Source: Advenella mimigardefordensis DPN7
Lineage (GTDB): Bacteria > Pseudomonadota > Gammaproteobacteria > Burkholderiales > Burkholderiaceae_B
Direction of reading: 5' to 3'
Assembly (NCBI RefSeq): GCF_000521505.1
Contig: NZ_CP003915.1
Span: forward strand, 2,170,001 to 2,234,000
DNA: 64,000 nt
This document shows, piece after piece, positions 48,197 to 57,822 of this stretch. Under the pieces are notes generated by a model. It did not search any database and was not told the origin of the DNA. It saw only the letters and a list, made by a program, of their open reading frames with translations. The first letter of the stretch is position 1. Every line of letters begins with the position of its first letter. The translations under genes and the position numbers were made by a program.

Positions 48197-48226
48197 CTGA
48201 CAAGACGCTGCGTTCTGACATACAAT
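48197..48226 (+). promoter_or_regulatory. Candidate promoter of bamA
   Basis: CTGACA (48197-48202) and TACAAT (48221-48226) are 18 bp apart, about 40 bp ahead of the bamA ATG. No convincing sigma-E promoter (GAACTT/TCTGA pair) was found, though TCTGA occurs at 48214-48218. Confidence 0.4.
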
Positions 48227-48266
48227 TTAGCGCTTATGCATATCCGAATCCACAAGGAAAGTCCGA

Positions 48267-50636
48267 ATGTCTTTGAGACAGCTTAGTTCAATGAAAAAGA
48301 AAGCGATCCCGGCTCTGGTCGCAATGCTCATTCTTCCGCAGGCATCTTTTGCATTTGCACCATTCGTGGTGCAGGATATTCAGGTAAGGGGTTTACGCAG
48401 TACTGATCCGGCAACCCTGTTCAATTACGTTCCGGCCCGTGTGGGCAAACAGTTTACAGAAGCAGAAGCGACAGACTCGGTCAAGCGGCTTTTTGCTACC
48501 GGGCTGTTCAATGACGTCAATATTTCCACGCGCAATCGGATTGTGTACGTAGATGTGGTAGAACGTCCGGTCATTTCATCGGTCACGTTCGATGGCATGA
48601 AGGCCTTTGATAGCAAAACCATTACCGAAACACTGTCGGGCGTGGGCTTCGGCGCAGGGCGCGCATACGATGAAGCCCTGCTTGAACGAGCCAAAAACGA
48701 AATTCGGTCGCAATATGTTTCAAAAGGTCATTATGGCACAGAAGTCACTTCAGCAATTACGCCATTGCCCAATAACCGGGTCGGCATCAGCTTCAATGTG
48801 CAGGAAAGCGGTATCTCGCGTATTCGTGACATCCATTTTGTAGGCAATGAAGCCTTCTCCGAAGGCACGTTGCGCGATCAGATGGACATGACCACACCCG
48901 GCTATATGACCTGGTATACGGGCACGGATAAATATTCGCGTGAAAAACTGGATACGGATACGGAAAATATTCGCAAATATTACCTGGATCGCGGCTATCT
49001 GGATTTCTCCATGGATTCGCCACAGGTCAATATCACCCCCGATCGTGAAGATATATCGATCAACCTGACCGTCAATGAAGGCAAGCCTTATAAATTGCGC
49101 AAGGTGCAACTGGCGGGTAACCTGATGGGGTTGAATAATGAGCTGCAGGCATTAATCGTACCTAAGCCCGGTGAAACATATAGTGAAGAACGGGCGAAAG
49201 AAACGACCGATGCCATCAAGAACTATCTGGGTGGCCTGGGGTACGCGTTTGCCAACGTAAATGCCAATCCGGTAACCGATAAGGAAACCCAGGAAGCCGA
49301 TCTGACCTTTTTTGTCGACCCCGGTCGTCGCGTATATGTAAACCGTATCGATATTGGCGGTAACGTGCGCACGCGTGATGAAGTCATCCGACGCGAAATG
49401 CGCCAGCAGGAAGCCGGCTGGTACGATGAAAACCGTTTGTCCCAGTCCAAGGACCGGATCAATCGTCTTGGTTATTTCAACAGCGTCGACGTGACACAGA
49501 TGCCGGTTGCCGGTACCGACGATCAGGTTGATGTGAATGTGGACGTCAAGGAAAAGCCGACCGGCCTGATCAATCTCGGTGTCGGTTATGGTACGACAGA
49601 CAAACTGTCATTTACTGCCGGTATCAGCCAGGAAAATATTTTTGGTTCCGGCACCGATCTTGGTTTGCAGGTAAACACCAGTAAACGCTATCGTAATATC
49701 AGCCTGACCCATACCGATCCGTACTGGACAACCAGCGGCATCAGTCGCACCACTTCGCTGTACTATCGTACCGAAACGCCGCTTAACTATAACGTTGAGC
49801 AGGATGAGGATTCCTATCGCACCCGCACTATCGGCCTGGGAATGAACTTTGGAGTACCCATTTCCGAGAATGACCGGATCATCCTGGGTGCAACCTTCGA
49901 AAACAGCAAAATCAAGTTACCAAGCGAAGATTCCGGCTATCTGATTCCTAAGGCCTATCGGGACTTTGTGGATGATTATGGCGAGTCTACTAATGTCCTG
50001 ATGCTCAATCTGGGCTGGAGAAAAGACACCCGTGACAACGCGCTGGCGCCAACGCGCGGTTATCTGAGCTCCGTACAGGGTACATTGGGCGTAGGTGATC
50101 TGAAATATTACATGTTAAGTGCGCAGCAGCAGTATTACCTCCCTCTGGGCAAGGACTATACGCTGGCCTTCAATCTGAGTGCCGACTATGGCCGCTCACT
50201 GTCTAAAGACAAGCCGTTCCCGGTCATCAAGAACATTTATGCCGGTGGTATTGGCTCGGTACGTGGCTATGAGGGCGCTTCTCTGGGTGCCCGCGATCCG
50301 GTTTCAGGCGATTATCTTGGCGGTTCAACCCGGGTGGTTGGTAATGTCCAATTGTATCTGCCGTTCCCTGGTACACATAATGACCGTTCATTGCGCTGGT
50401 TTGTCTTTGCCGATGCTGGCAGGATTGGCACAACAGGGAAGTCAACCTGCACGACCGGTAATGCTGATGAAGGTGGAATTGTCGAGGATCCATGCGGCTG
50501 GCGCTATTCGGCTGGTGTAGGTTTGTCCTGGCAGTCCCCGCTGGGGCCACTGGAAATTTCCTATGCGCATCCGATCAGACCCAAGCCTGGCGATAACAAG
50601 CAGAAGTTCCAATTCCAGATTGGTACTTCATTCTAA
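48267..50636 (+). CDS. bamA: Outer membrane protein assembly factor BamA
   Basis: A 789-residue Omp85 protein with a signal peptide cleaved near FAFA at about residue 32. Five POTRA domains follow (about 33-440; the first opens FVVQDIQVRGLRSTDPATLF). A C-terminal 16-strand barrel ends in the aromatic KFQFQIGTSF signature. The surface-loop 6 motif region VRGYEGASLGARD (VRGY/F) is present near residue 665. It inserts outer membrane proteins. The ATG has AAGGAAAG upstream; Met9 (MKKK) is a possible shorter start. skp follows. Confidence 0.97.
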   Translation: MSLRQLSSMKKKAIPALVAMLILPQASFAFAPFVVQDIQVRGLRSTDPATLFNYVPARVGKQFTEAEATDSVKRLFATGLFNDVNISTRNRIVYVDVVERPVISSVTFDGMKAFDSKTITETLSGVGFGAGRAYDEALLERAKNEIRSQYVSKGHYGTEVTSAITPLPNNRVGISFNVQESGISRIRDIHFVGNEAFSEGTLRDQMDMTTPGYMTWYTGTDKYSREKLDTDTENIRKYYLDRGYLDFSMDSPQVNITPDREDISINLTVNEGKPYKLRKVQLAGNLMGLNNELQALIVPKPGETYSEERAKETTDAIKNYLGGLGYAFANVNANPVTDKETQEADLTFFVDPGRRVYVNRIDIGGNVRTRDEVIRREMRQQEAGWYDENRLSQSKDRINRLGYFNSVDVTQMPVAGTDDQVDVNVDVKEKPTGLINLGVGYGTTDKLSFTAGISQENIFGSGTDLGLQVNTSKRYRNISLTHTDPYWTTSGISRTTSLYYRTETPLNYNVEQDEDSYRTRTIGLGMNFGVPISENDRIILGATFENSKIKLPSEDSGYLIPKAYRDFVDDYGESTNVLMLNLGWRKDTRDNALAPTRGYLSSVQGTLGVGDLKYYMLSAQQQYYLPLGKDYTLAFNLSADYGRSLSKDKPFPVIKNIYAGGIGSVRGYEGASLGARDPVSGDYLGGSTRVVGNVQLYLPFPGTHNDRSLRWFVFADAGRIGTTGKSTCTTGNADEGGIVEDPCGWRYSAGVGLSWQSPLGPLEISYAHPIRPKPGDNKQKFQFQIGTSF

Positions 50637-50665
50637 TTCTATTGCCGCGAGTAGTCTGTTGTAAC

Positions 50666-50699
50666 ACGTCTGCAGTCGCCTCAGGTGGGCGACAGACGT
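50666..50699 (+). terminator. Hairpin between bamA and skp
   Basis: ACGTCTG-CAG-TCGCC pairs with GGCGA-CAGACGT across a 7-base loop. A CTTTTTAAC run follows 12 bp later. A TATAAT (50720-50725) downstream could start a separate skp transcript. Confidence 0.5.
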
Positions 50700-50752
50700 C
50701 ATCGCCTGCTTTTTAACGCTATAATCAATTTTTTCTCTGAAGGTTAATGTAT

Positions 50753-51370
50753 ATGAGTTTTAGCTTGGCACATACGAAGTTCAACAAACGCACAATTAAC
50801 CAGTTGCTTGTGGCTACTGTGCTCGGCGTTTCTGCATCTTCTGTTGCATTTGCACAAACTGCCGGCAAAGCTGCTGACAAAAAACCGGCGAATGCCTCTT
50901 CAGCACCGGCTGCGGCTGACAGTGCTCCGGTTTCCAATATCAAAATCGGTTTTGTCAATACAGAAAAAATTCTGCGTGATTCCGCACCAGCCAAAGACGC
51001 CCAGACCAAAATCGAAGGTGAGTTCAAAAAACGCGACGCTGAACTTCAGAAGCTGGCCAGTACGTTGCGCACCAAGTATGAAAATTTCGACAAGAACGCG
51101 CCTGTCATGTCTGATGCAGACCGCACCAAGGCCCAGCGTGAATTGTCCGATCTCGATACCGATCTGCAGCGCAAGCGTCGTGAATTTCAGGAAGATTTCA
51201 ACCGCCGTCGCAATGAAGCCTTTTCCGGCATTGTCGAAAAGGCAAATGCAGCGATCAAAAATATTGCTGAAAAAGAGAATTACGACCTGATTGTGCAGGA
51301 TGCGGTAACCGTCAGTCCGCGTATTGACATTACCGATACGGTTATCAAAGCTCTCGATAACGGTAAATAA
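50753..51370 (+). CDS. skp: Periplasmic chaperone Skp/OmpH
   Basis: A periplasmic chaperone of 205 residues. The signal peptide is cleaved near VAFAQ. A Lys/Ala/Pro linker of about 30 residues precedes NIKIGFVNTEKILRDSAPAKDAQTKIEGEFKKRDAEL. A long helical, charged region typical of Skp tentacles follows. It holds unfolded outer membrane proteins for BamA. ATG codons at 50747 and 50753 are both in frame; GAAGG spacing (9 bases) favours 50753. lpxD begins 2 bp after the stop. Confidence 0.92.
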   Translation: MSFSLAHTKFNKRTINQLLVATVLGVSASSVAFAQTAGKAADKKPANASSAPAAADSAPVSNIKIGFVNTEKILRDSAPAKDAQTKIEGEFKKRDAELQKLASTLRTKYENFDKNAPVMSDADRTKAQRELSDLDTDLQRKRREFQEDFNRRRNEAFSGIVEKANAAIKNIAEKENYDLIVQDAVTVSPRIDITDTVIKALDNGK

Positions 51371-51372
51371 GC

Positions 51373-52458
51373 ATGGCGCAGGATCCAGAGACTGTTCAAG
51401 CGGTAACGCTGGACCGCCTGCTTAGCGCAGCCGATACACAGGGTCTGGAGTGGGAAATAAAAAATCCGCAGGGCAGGGCGATGCCGGTCATCACGGGTAT
51501 CGCCTCCCTGACGCATGCCGGTGCGCAGTCAATCAGCTTTCTGTCCAATCCCAAATTTTTTGAACAATTAGCGACGACAAAGGCGGCTGCGGTCATGCTG
51601 CCCGCCCGGGCGCTTGAGCATCTCCCATCACATACGCCCTTTCTGGTAGTATGTTGCGAAAATCCATATCTGCTGTATTCACGCCTGAGTCAATGGTTTG
51701 AGAAACAGCGTATTGCCCGGCTTGCGCGCACGATCCATCCCACAGCCGTCATTCATGAAAGCGCCCGCATTGGCAATAACGTTGCCATCGGCCCGCATGC
51801 GGTGATCGAAGAAAACGTACAGATTGCCGATGGCGTGACCATTGGCCCTTCCTGCGTCATTGGCCGCCAATGCGAGATTGGCGCTGATAGTCTGTTACAT
51901 GCCCGTGTAACCTTGTATGCAGATGTCCGCATGGGCGCGCGCTGCATTATCCATAGCGGTGCCGTGCTGGGGGCCGATGGCTTCGGTTTTGCCCCGGATG
52001 CAACGCAGGAGCCGGGTGGCTGGTCCAAAATCGTTCAATTTGGCGGTGTGACGCTCGGGAACGATGTCGAAGTCGGCGCGAACACCACGATTGATCGCGG
52101 TGCACTGGATGATACCGTCATTGGCAATGATGTGAAGCTGGACAATCTGATCATGATCGGGCACAACGTACAGGTTGGAGACCATACTGCAATGGCCGGT
52201 TGTGTCGGCATCGCCGGCTCCACAACCATAGGCAAGCGCTGCACTATTGCGGGTGCAGCCATGCTCGCAGGCCATATTACGCTGGGCGATGATGTGCATA
52301 TTTCCGGCGCCAGCGGCGTGATGTCCGACATTCGCAAGCCGGGGCGCTATACCGGTGTGTACCCGCTGGCCGAGCACTCAGCCTGGCAGAAGAATGCAGC
52401 GGTTCTGCTGCAGCTTGCCCAATTGCGTCGTCGCATTCGCGCGCTGGAAAAGGCATAA
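51373..52458 (+). CDS. lpxD: UDP-3-O-(3-hydroxyacyl)glucosamine N-acyltransferase
   Basis: A 361-residue left-handed beta-helix acyltransferase, the third step of lipid A synthesis. The N-terminal uridine-binding domain occupies about 1-110. Hexapeptide repeats run from about 115 to 330 (VIHESARIGNNVAIGPHAVIEENVQI). The catalytic His lies in LDNLIMIGHNVQVGDH, near residue 260. A C-terminal helix (WQKNAAVLLQLAQLRRRIRALEKA) completes the trimer. fabZ starts 95 bp downstream. Confidence 0.96.
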   Translation: MAQDPETVQAVTLDRLLSAADTQGLEWEIKNPQGRAMPVITGIASLTHAGAQSISFLSNPKFFEQLATTKAAAVMLPARALEHLPSHTPFLVVCCENPYLLYSRLSQWFEKQRIARLARTIHPTAVIHESARIGNNVAIGPHAVIEENVQIADGVTIGPSCVIGRQCEIGADSLLHARVTLYADVRMGARCIIHSGAVLGADGFGFAPDATQEPGGWSKIVQFGGVTLGNDVEVGANTTIDRGALDDTVIGNDVKLDNLIMIGHNVQVGDHTAMAGCVGIAGSTTIGKRCTIAGAAMLAGHITLGDDVHISGASGVMSDIRKPGRYTGVYPLAEHSAWQKNAAVLLQLAQLRRRIRALEKA

Positions 52459-52553
52459 TATCCGGCCGATCGTCGAAGCCTCGCTATTTTCCAGCGAAAT
52501 TGTCTAAAATACCCCCATCCCTATAACCATCGATTTCAATTACAGGATTATTC

Positions 52554-53012
52554 ATGCAAGTAGATATTCAAGGCATTATGGCGCGGCTTCCACATCGCTA
52601 TCCGATGCTGCTTGTAGACAGAGTCCTGAAAATGGTGCCGGGTAAAAGCATTATTGCCATTAAGAATGTGACGGTAAATGAGCCATTTTTCAACGGACAT
52701 TTCCCGGGTCGGCCGGTCATGCCTGGTGTGCTTATTATAGAAGCGATGGCCCAGGCTGCGGCTATCTTTTCCTTTGCAGAAGAGGATGGTTCCTGCAAAC
52801 ACGATATTTCACGCAAGGCCTACTATCTGGTCGGCGTAGACGGTGCGCGTTTTCGCAAGCCTGTCATTCCTGGAGACCAGCTTCAACTGGAAGTTACTGC
52901 TGACCGTATCAGCAAAGTCATCTGTAAATACAGTGCACGTGCCACCGTCGACGGGGCAGTTGTAGCCGAGGCTGCGATCATGTGCGCAATTCGTGATCTG
53001 GACGAGCAATGA
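52554..53012 (+). CDS. fabZ: 3-hydroxyacyl-[acyl-carrier-protein] dehydratase FabZ
   Basis: A 152-residue hot-dog-fold dehydratase. [13 protein letters not shown] (12-24) is the family start, and the catalytic His49 and Glu63 lie in [25 protein letters not shown] sequence. It dehydrates 3-hydroxyacyl-ACP in fatty acid synthesis and competes with LpxA/LpxD for hydroxyacyl-ACP. It overlaps lpxA by four bases (ATGA). Confidence 0.97.
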   Translation: MQVDIQGIMARLPHRYPMLLVDRVLKMVPGKSIIAIKNVTVNEPFFNGHFPGRPVMPGVLIIEAMAQAAAIFSFAEEDGSCKHDISRKAYYLVGVDGARFRKPVIPGDQLQLEVTADRISKVICKYSARATVDGAVVAEAAIMCAIRDLDEQ

Positions 53013-53803
53013 CCAAACTTATTGATCCCACCGCCATTATTCATGATGGCGCAAAGTTACATCCTTCCGTGCGGGTAGGTGCCTATTCCGTCATTCACGC
53101 CGATGTCACGATTGGCGAAGGCACCGTTGTTGGCGAACATTGCGTCATCGACGGGCTGACCACGATCGGCAAAAACAACGTGTTCTATCGTTTTTGTTCT
53201 ATTGGTGGTAATCCGCAGGACAAGAAATATTCCGGTGAAAAAACCTCTTTGGAAATTGGCGATGGCAATACCATCCGCGAGTTTGTGACCATTAACACCG
53301 GTACGACACAGGACGTAGGCACAACACGCCTGGGCGATGATAACTGGATCATGGCATACGTTCATATTGCCCACGATTGCCAGATCGGCAGCCACACCAT
53401 CCTGGCCAATTCCGTTCAGCTGGCCGGTCACATTCATATCGACGACTGGGCTATTGTCGGCGGCAGTTCTGCTGCGCATCAGTATATTCATATCGGCGCC
53501 CATTCCATGACTGGTGGCATGAGTGCGATTCGTCAGGATATTCCACCCTACATTCTGGGCGCAGGACAACCTTATCGGCCAGCCGGCATCAATTCCGAGG
53601 GGCTCAAGCGCCGTGGCTTTACGCCAGAACAGATTCACGCCATCAAAGACGCCTATAAAATCATTTATATGCGCAAGCTGAGCACCATTGAAGCGACAGA
53701 AGAAATCGTTCGCTATCAGAAAGATCATCCCGATACTGCCAGCGTGCTGGAGCCGTTTGTACACTTCTTCGAAACAGCCTCGCGGGGCGTCAGCCGGGGA
53801 TGA
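53009..53803 (+). CDS. lpxA: UDP-N-acetylglucosamine O-acyltransferase LpxA
   Basis: A 264-residue hexapeptide-repeat enzyme for the first step of lipid A synthesis. The repeats cover about 1-190. The catalytic His122 lies in [12 protein letters not shown], the equivalent of E. coli His125. [14 protein letters not shown] and [23 protein letters not shown] are LpxA signatures. It overlaps fabZ and lpxB, each by four bases. Confidence 0.97.
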   Translation: MTKLIDPTAIIHDGAKLHPSVRVGAYSVIHADVTIGEGTVVGEHCVIDGLTTIGKNNVFYRFCSIGGNPQDKKYSGEKTSLEIGDGNTIREFVTINTGTTQDVGTTRLGDDNWIMAYVHIAHDCQIGSHTILANSVQLAGHIHIDDWAIVGGSSAAHQYIHIGAHSMTGGMSAIRQDIPPYILGAGQPYRPAGINSEGLKRRGFTPEQIHAIKDAYKIIYMRKLSTIEATEEIVRYQKDHPDTASVLEPFVHFFETASRGVSRG

Positions 53804-54969
53804 GTCTGGTATTGTCAATGGTGGCGGGCGAGCCTTCGGGTGATCTGCTCGCCTCCAGGATCATACAAGGCATACGCGCGCGTGATTCGGGGCTGCAGGC
53901 GTCCGGCATCGGCGGTCCCGAGATGCAGCAGCAGGGAATGCAACTGCACTATCCGATGGACGATTTGTCCGTGTTCGGCTACGTGGATGCGTTAAAAAAT
54001 CTTCCCCGGCTTATTCACACGTATTTGCGCTTTCGATCCTCCGTATTAAAGCTGCGGCCCGATGTCTTTGTTGGTGTCGATGCGCCTGATTTCAATCTGC
54101 GGCTCGAGCATCATATTCGCCAGCGCGGTATTCCTACGGTTCATTTTGTGGGTCCATCCATCTGGGCCTGGCGTTACGAGAGAATTCACAAGATCCGTGA
54201 GGCAGTTTCCCATATGCTGGTGCTGTTTCCTTTTGAAGAAGAAATCTATCGCAAGGAAGGCGTACCGGTCACCTACGTGGGCCATCCGCTGGCGGCCCAG
54301 ATCCCTGTCCAACCCGATAAACTGCAGGCACGTTTGCGCCTGGGCCTCGAACCGGACGGAAAGGTACTGGCTATTTTGCCGGGGAGCCGGGCTTCGGAAG
54401 TTGCCGAACTGGCCCCGCGTTTCCTGCAGGCGGCCAGCCTTCTGCAAAAAGAGGATCCTGCGCTGCGGTTTATTGTGCCGCTGGTTAACGAGGCCCGTCA
54501 GGCACAATTTAACGTGATTGCCCAGCGCTATCCGGTGAAAAATCTGCACTGTTTTCGCAATCGTGTGGCTGACCATCCCATCGCCTGGGACATTATGGAG
54601 GCCTGTGATGCTGCACTGGTTGCCAGTGGGACGGCGACGCTGGAGACAGCCCTGTTTCAGCGGCCCATGGTTATTTCTTATGTACTCACGCCGCTGATGC
54701 GCCGGCTGATGGAATGGAAGGCCGGGCAGGATGGCCCCTCGCTGCCATGGGTCGGCTTACCCAATGTTTTGCTGCGTGAATTTGCGGTGCCCGAGTTGCT
54801 GCAGGAGGCCGCCACGCCGGCCAATCTGGCTAGCGCCTGCGTTCGGGCACTGACCGACACCACGTATATAGCACAAACTGAAGAAAAATTTCGTCAGCTG
54901 CACCGCGAGCTCAATCGCGACACGGCAAGACTGGCAGCGGAGGCGATTCTTGCGACAGCCCAACGCTGA
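53800..54969 (+). CDS. lpxB: Lipid-A-disaccharide synthase
   Basis: A 389-residue GT-B fold glycosyltransferase joining UDP-diacylglucosamine and lipid [17 protein letters not shown] (7-22) is the family start, followed by GIGGPEMQ and [35 protein letters not shown] and the C-terminal [16 protein letters not shown] complete the assignment. The 3' end overlaps the possible rnhB TTG start by 20 bp. Confidence 0.96.
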   Translation: MSLVLSMVAGEPSGDLLASRIIQGIRARDSGLQASGIGGPEMQQQGMQLHYPMDDLSVFGYVDALKNLPRLIHTYLRFRSSVLKLRPDVFVGVDAPDFNLRLEHHIRQRGIPTVHFVGPSIWAWRYERIHKIREAVSHMLVLFPFEEEIYRKEGVPVTYVGHPLAAQIPVQPDKLQARLRLGLEPDGKVLAILPGSRASEVAELAPRFLQAASLLQKEDPALRFIVPLVNEARQAQFNVIAQRYPVKNLHCFRNRVADHPIAWDIMEACDAALVASGTATLETALFQRPMVISYVLTPLMRRLMEWKAGQDGPSLPWVGLPNVLLREFAVPELLQEAATPANLASACVRALTDTTYIAQTEEKFRQLHRELNRDTARLAAEAILATAQR

Positions 54970-55606
54970 CCTGCCCCTGTTCGGTAATCTGCCTCTACCA
55001 CGCATGACGGCGGGTATCGACGAAGCGGGCAGGGGGCCGCTGGCCGGGGATGTCTTTGCGGCTGCCGTTGTTTTGAATCCGGAGCGGCCAATTAGCGGAC
55101 TGGCGGATTCAAAAACACTGTCGGCCGCCCGACGTGAAAGCCTTGCACTGTGCATTCGTGAAGAAGCCCTTGCCTGGTCCATCGCCAGCGCCTCTGTGGC
55201 GGAAATCGACCAGTTAAATATTCTGGCTGCGACAATGCTGGCAATGAAGCGCGCTCTTGAAGGGCTGACAGCCTCCGGGGAACGACTGACAGCAGAGCTG
55301 GCCCTGATTGATGGAAACCAGGTGCCTAAGGGTCTGGGTGTTCCATGCCACGCGGTGGTAAAGGGTGATACCCTGCATGCCTGCATCTCAGCGGCCTCTA
55401 TATTGGCAAAGACAGCCAGGGATGCGCAACTGCTGCAATTGCATGAGCAGTATCCGCAGTATGCATTTGACCAGCACAAGGGATATGGCACTGCGCTGCA
55501 TCTGGCGCGCCTGAAAGCCCACGGCCCCTGTCCGGTGCACCGCAGCACGTTCGCCCCGATCCGTAAACTGATAACGGTGCAGACAAGAGAGGGTATTTTG
55601 GCGTAG
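54950..55606 (+). CDS. rnhB: Ribonuclease HII
   Basis: A type 2 RNase H of 218 residues if TTG (54950) is used, or 200 from the ATG at 55004. It removes misincorporated ribonucleotides from DNA. The catalytic acids are in [15 protein letters not shown] (Asp, Glu), LADSKTLS and LALIDGN. The upstream segment [12 protein letters not shown] resembles the short N-terminus of relatives, so I keep the TTG. It overlaps lpxB, hence is likely coupled. Confidence 0.92.
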   Translation: MRQPNADLPLFGNLPLPRMTAGIDEAGRGPLAGDVFAAAVVLNPERPISGLADSKTLSAARRESLALCIREEALAWSIASASVAEIDQLNILAATMLAMKRALEGLTASGERLTAELALIDGNQVPKGLGVPCHAVVKGDTLHACISAASILAKTARDAQLLQLHEQYPQYAFDQHKGYGTALHLARLKAHGPCPVHRSTFAPIRKLITVQTREGILA

Positions 55607-55686
55607 AATCGGAACTACTCTCTCCACATCCACGCGTTCGAATTGTTAAATCGAGCGTTAATGTCTGTAAATGGGCTGCAGAATGC

Positions 55687-55704
55687 ACCGAAAATCGGTT
55701 TTTC
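55687..55704 (+). terminator. Weak terminator after rnhB
   Basis: ACCGA-AAA-TCGGT followed by TTTTC: a 5-bp stem with a 3-base loop. It could end the envelope-gene transcript, but the stem is short. Confidence 0.4.
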
Positions 55705-55819
55705 TTCCTGAAACGTGCACTAAATAAAACATTGCATTAAATTGACACGTAGCTGAAGCCTATTACCAGTACAATATGTATTGCCTATTTGCGGGGATAC
55801 CCGACATGAAAATTACATA

Positions 55820-56893
55820 ATGGAAACGAAATTTACTCCTATTGCGCCCGATGCAGAATTGCCACACCGGAAAATTATTCGCAGTTGGCTGATTCCCATC
55901 TCGCAACAGAATACGTTTCGCGCGTTTCTGCTGCTGTTTGTTGATTACACCTTGTTGCTGGCCCTGCTGGCCGGTACGATCTTTCTGTCGGCCTGGTGGC
56001 TCAAGCTCATTTGTGCGCTGGTTGCCGGTTTTGTGATTGGTCGTCTCTTCATCATTGGCCATGATGCCTGCCACCAAAGCCTGACACCGCACCGCAAGCT
56101 CAATAAATGGATTGGCCGTCTCGCTTTTCTGCCGGCCGTGTCGCCTTACAGTTTGTGGGATGTGGGACATAATGTGGTTCACCACGGTTTTACCAATCTC
56201 AAGGGTATGGATTTTGTCTGGTGCCCCAAGACAAAAGAAGAATACGACGCGCTTTCTCCCATGCGGCGCTTTATGGAGCGGGTGTATCGCGGCCCGCTGG
56301 GCGCGGGGATCTATTACATTATAGAGATCTGGTGGAACCGCATGATGTTCCCCACAAAAGGTTATATGGGTACCCAGCGCAAAGTGTTCTTCTGGGATGG
56401 CCTGCTGGTTAGTATTTTTGGCCTGGCCTGGCTTGGCGGCGTGCTTTATGCCGCCCATGCAACCGGACAGTCGGCATTGTTGCTGGTGCTATGTGCCTGG
56501 TTCATTCCACTGTTGTTCTGGTTTTACATGATCGGCTTTGTGGTTTATATCCAGCACACGCACACCCGCGTGGTCTGGCATGATAACCGTGCCGTCTGGG
56601 CCAAGGCGCAGCCGTTCGTTTCAACGACTGTGCATATGATGTTCCGCTTCAAGTTCGGCGCCCTGATGCACCATATCATGGAACACACTGCACACCACGT
56701 TGATATGAGTATTCCCCTGTACAAGCTGAAGAAGGCGCAGAAAACGCTGGAAGAAATGTTGCCCAGCCGAATCGTGATTCAGATGTTCAGCTGGTCGTGG
56801 TATTTCCGTACCATCAAGGCGTGCAAGCTCTACAACTACCAGGAAAGATACTGGACTGATTTTGACGGTAACAAATCGCCCGACGTCGTTTAA
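55820..56893 (+). CDS. Membrane fatty acid desaturase
   Basis: A 357-residue integral membrane desaturase with the three His boxes for a di-iron site: HDACH (81-85), HNVVHH (117-122) and HTAHH (289-293). About four to six membrane helices surround them. The family introduces double bonds into acyl chains of membrane lipids using O2; position and substrate cannot be read from sequence. No clear ribosome-binding site precedes its ATG. A five-codon ORF (ATG at 55806, MKIT) with GGGGAT upstream ends in TAATG overlapping this start, suggesting coupled re-initiation. It sits between rnhB and trmH, apart from other lipid-desaturation genes. Confidence 0.9.
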   Translation: METKFTPIAPDAELPHRKIIRSWLIPISQQNTFRAFLLLFVDYTLLLALLAGTIFLSAWWLKLICALVAGFVIGRLFIIGHDACHQSLTPHRKLNKWIGRLAFLPAVSPYSLWDVGHNVVHHGFTNLKGMDFVWCPKTKEEYDALSPMRRFMERVYRGPLGAGIYYIIEIWWNRMMFPTKGYMGTQRKVFFWDGLLVSIFGLAWLGGVLYAAHATGQSALLLVLCAWFIPLLFWFYMIGFVVYIQHTHTRVVWHDNRAVWAKAQPFVSTTVHMMFRFKFGALMHHIMEHTAHHVDMSIPLYKLKKAQKTLEEMLPSRIVIQMFSWSWYFRTIKACKLYNYQERYWTDFDGNKSPDVV

Positions 56894-56937
56894 ATAAAGT
56901 GCAGACAAGCTGGTTTGGTCTGCAACGGAAATGCGTT

Positions 56938-56967
56938 AATATCCCTGCTTAAGCAGGGATATTTTTT
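56938..56967 (+). terminator. Intrinsic terminator after the desaturase, abutting the next start codon
   Basis: AATATCCCTGC-TTAA-GCAGGGATATT is a perfect 11-bp stem with a 4-base loop, followed by T residues that run directly into the ATG at 56968. It is symmetrical and would serve as a strong terminator for the desaturase gene. Confidence 0.9.
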
Positions 56968-57741
56968 ATGAAAAACATTCAGTCAAAAGACAATCTGGTG
57001 GTCCGGCAGGCCATGAAGGTCGCGGCGGGACGGGACAAGACCCGCATCCTGCTCGAAGGTGTGCACCTGTGTGAAGAGTGGCTGAAGCGCTATGATCCAC
57101 CCGAGTCGGTATTGGTGCAAGCCTCTGCGGTCGATCGACCGGAGATTGCCCGTCTGCTGGCGATCACCGATACGGCCCGCCAATATCTGCTTGCCGACGC
57201 CTTATTTAATGCGATTGCCACAGTCCAAACCCCGCAAGGCATCATGTTTGTCGCCACGCGTCCCGTTCCTGCGGCCATCAGCCGGCTGTCAACCACCGCC
57301 TTGTGGCTGGACCGTCTGCAGGATCCAGGCAATTTGGGCACGATTCTGCGTACGGCCGCTGCCGCTGGTGTCAAGGATATATTGCTGTCAGCAGGCTGTG
57401 TTGGCGCCTGGTCTCCCAAGGTATTGCGTAGTGCGCAGGGCGCCCATTTTGCACTGGATATTTACGAGCACCAGCATTTTCCGGATATCCGGGACCGGCT
57501 GGATATGCCGATACTGGCATCGTCGCTTGTGCCCGGCGCGCGCAGCCTGTATGAGGACGCGCTGCCCGCGGCCTGTCTGTGGGTTGTCGGCAATGAAGGG
57601 CAGGGTGTTCATCCCGATATCCTGACGGTTGCCGACCAGTGTATCTTTATCCCGCAAAGCGATGCAGTGGAGTCGCTCAATGCCGCCGTTGCGACGGCGA
57701 TTCTGCTATTCGAGCAGCGCCGCCAGCATATGCGCGGCTGA
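56968..57741 (+). CDS. TrmH/SpoU family RNA 2'-O-methyltransferase
   Basis: A 257-residue SPOUT methyltransferase with an N-terminal substrate-binding domain (1-100). The knotted catalytic domain has WLDRLQDPGNLGTILRTA, VVGNEGQGV and PQSDAVESLNAAVATAILL for S-adenosylmethionine binding. The target RNA base is unknown. The start MKNIQSKDNLVVRQA matches the family, yet the only ribosome-binding-like sequence (AGGGA) is inside the terminator hairpin directly upstream. Converges with ppsR. Confidence 0.9.
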   Translation: MKNIQSKDNLVVRQAMKVAAGRDKTRILLEGVHLCEEWLKRYDPPESVLVQASAVDRPEIARLLAITDTARQYLLADALFNAIATVQTPQGIMFVATRPVPAAISRLSTTALWLDRLQDPGNLGTILRTAAAAGVKDILLSAGCVGAWSPKVLRSAQGAHFALDIYEHQHFPDIRDRLDMPILASSLVPGARSLYEDALPAACLWVVGNEGQGVHPDILTVADQCIFIPQSDAVESLNAAVATAILLFEQRRQHMRG

Positions 57742-57822
57742 TTGGTTGCGTTGTCAATCCTTGCAACGCCGGACCTTGCAAGGCCGATCGCTGCCATCTG
57801 GCGCGGGCCTTGCGGCGGAACT

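Noticed and set aside
54950-54969. lpxB-rnhB overlap as a frameshift or annotation error
   Set aside because: Both frames are intact with complete active-site motifs. The overlap depends only on accepting TTG for rnhB, and the ATG at 55004 is a simple alternative.
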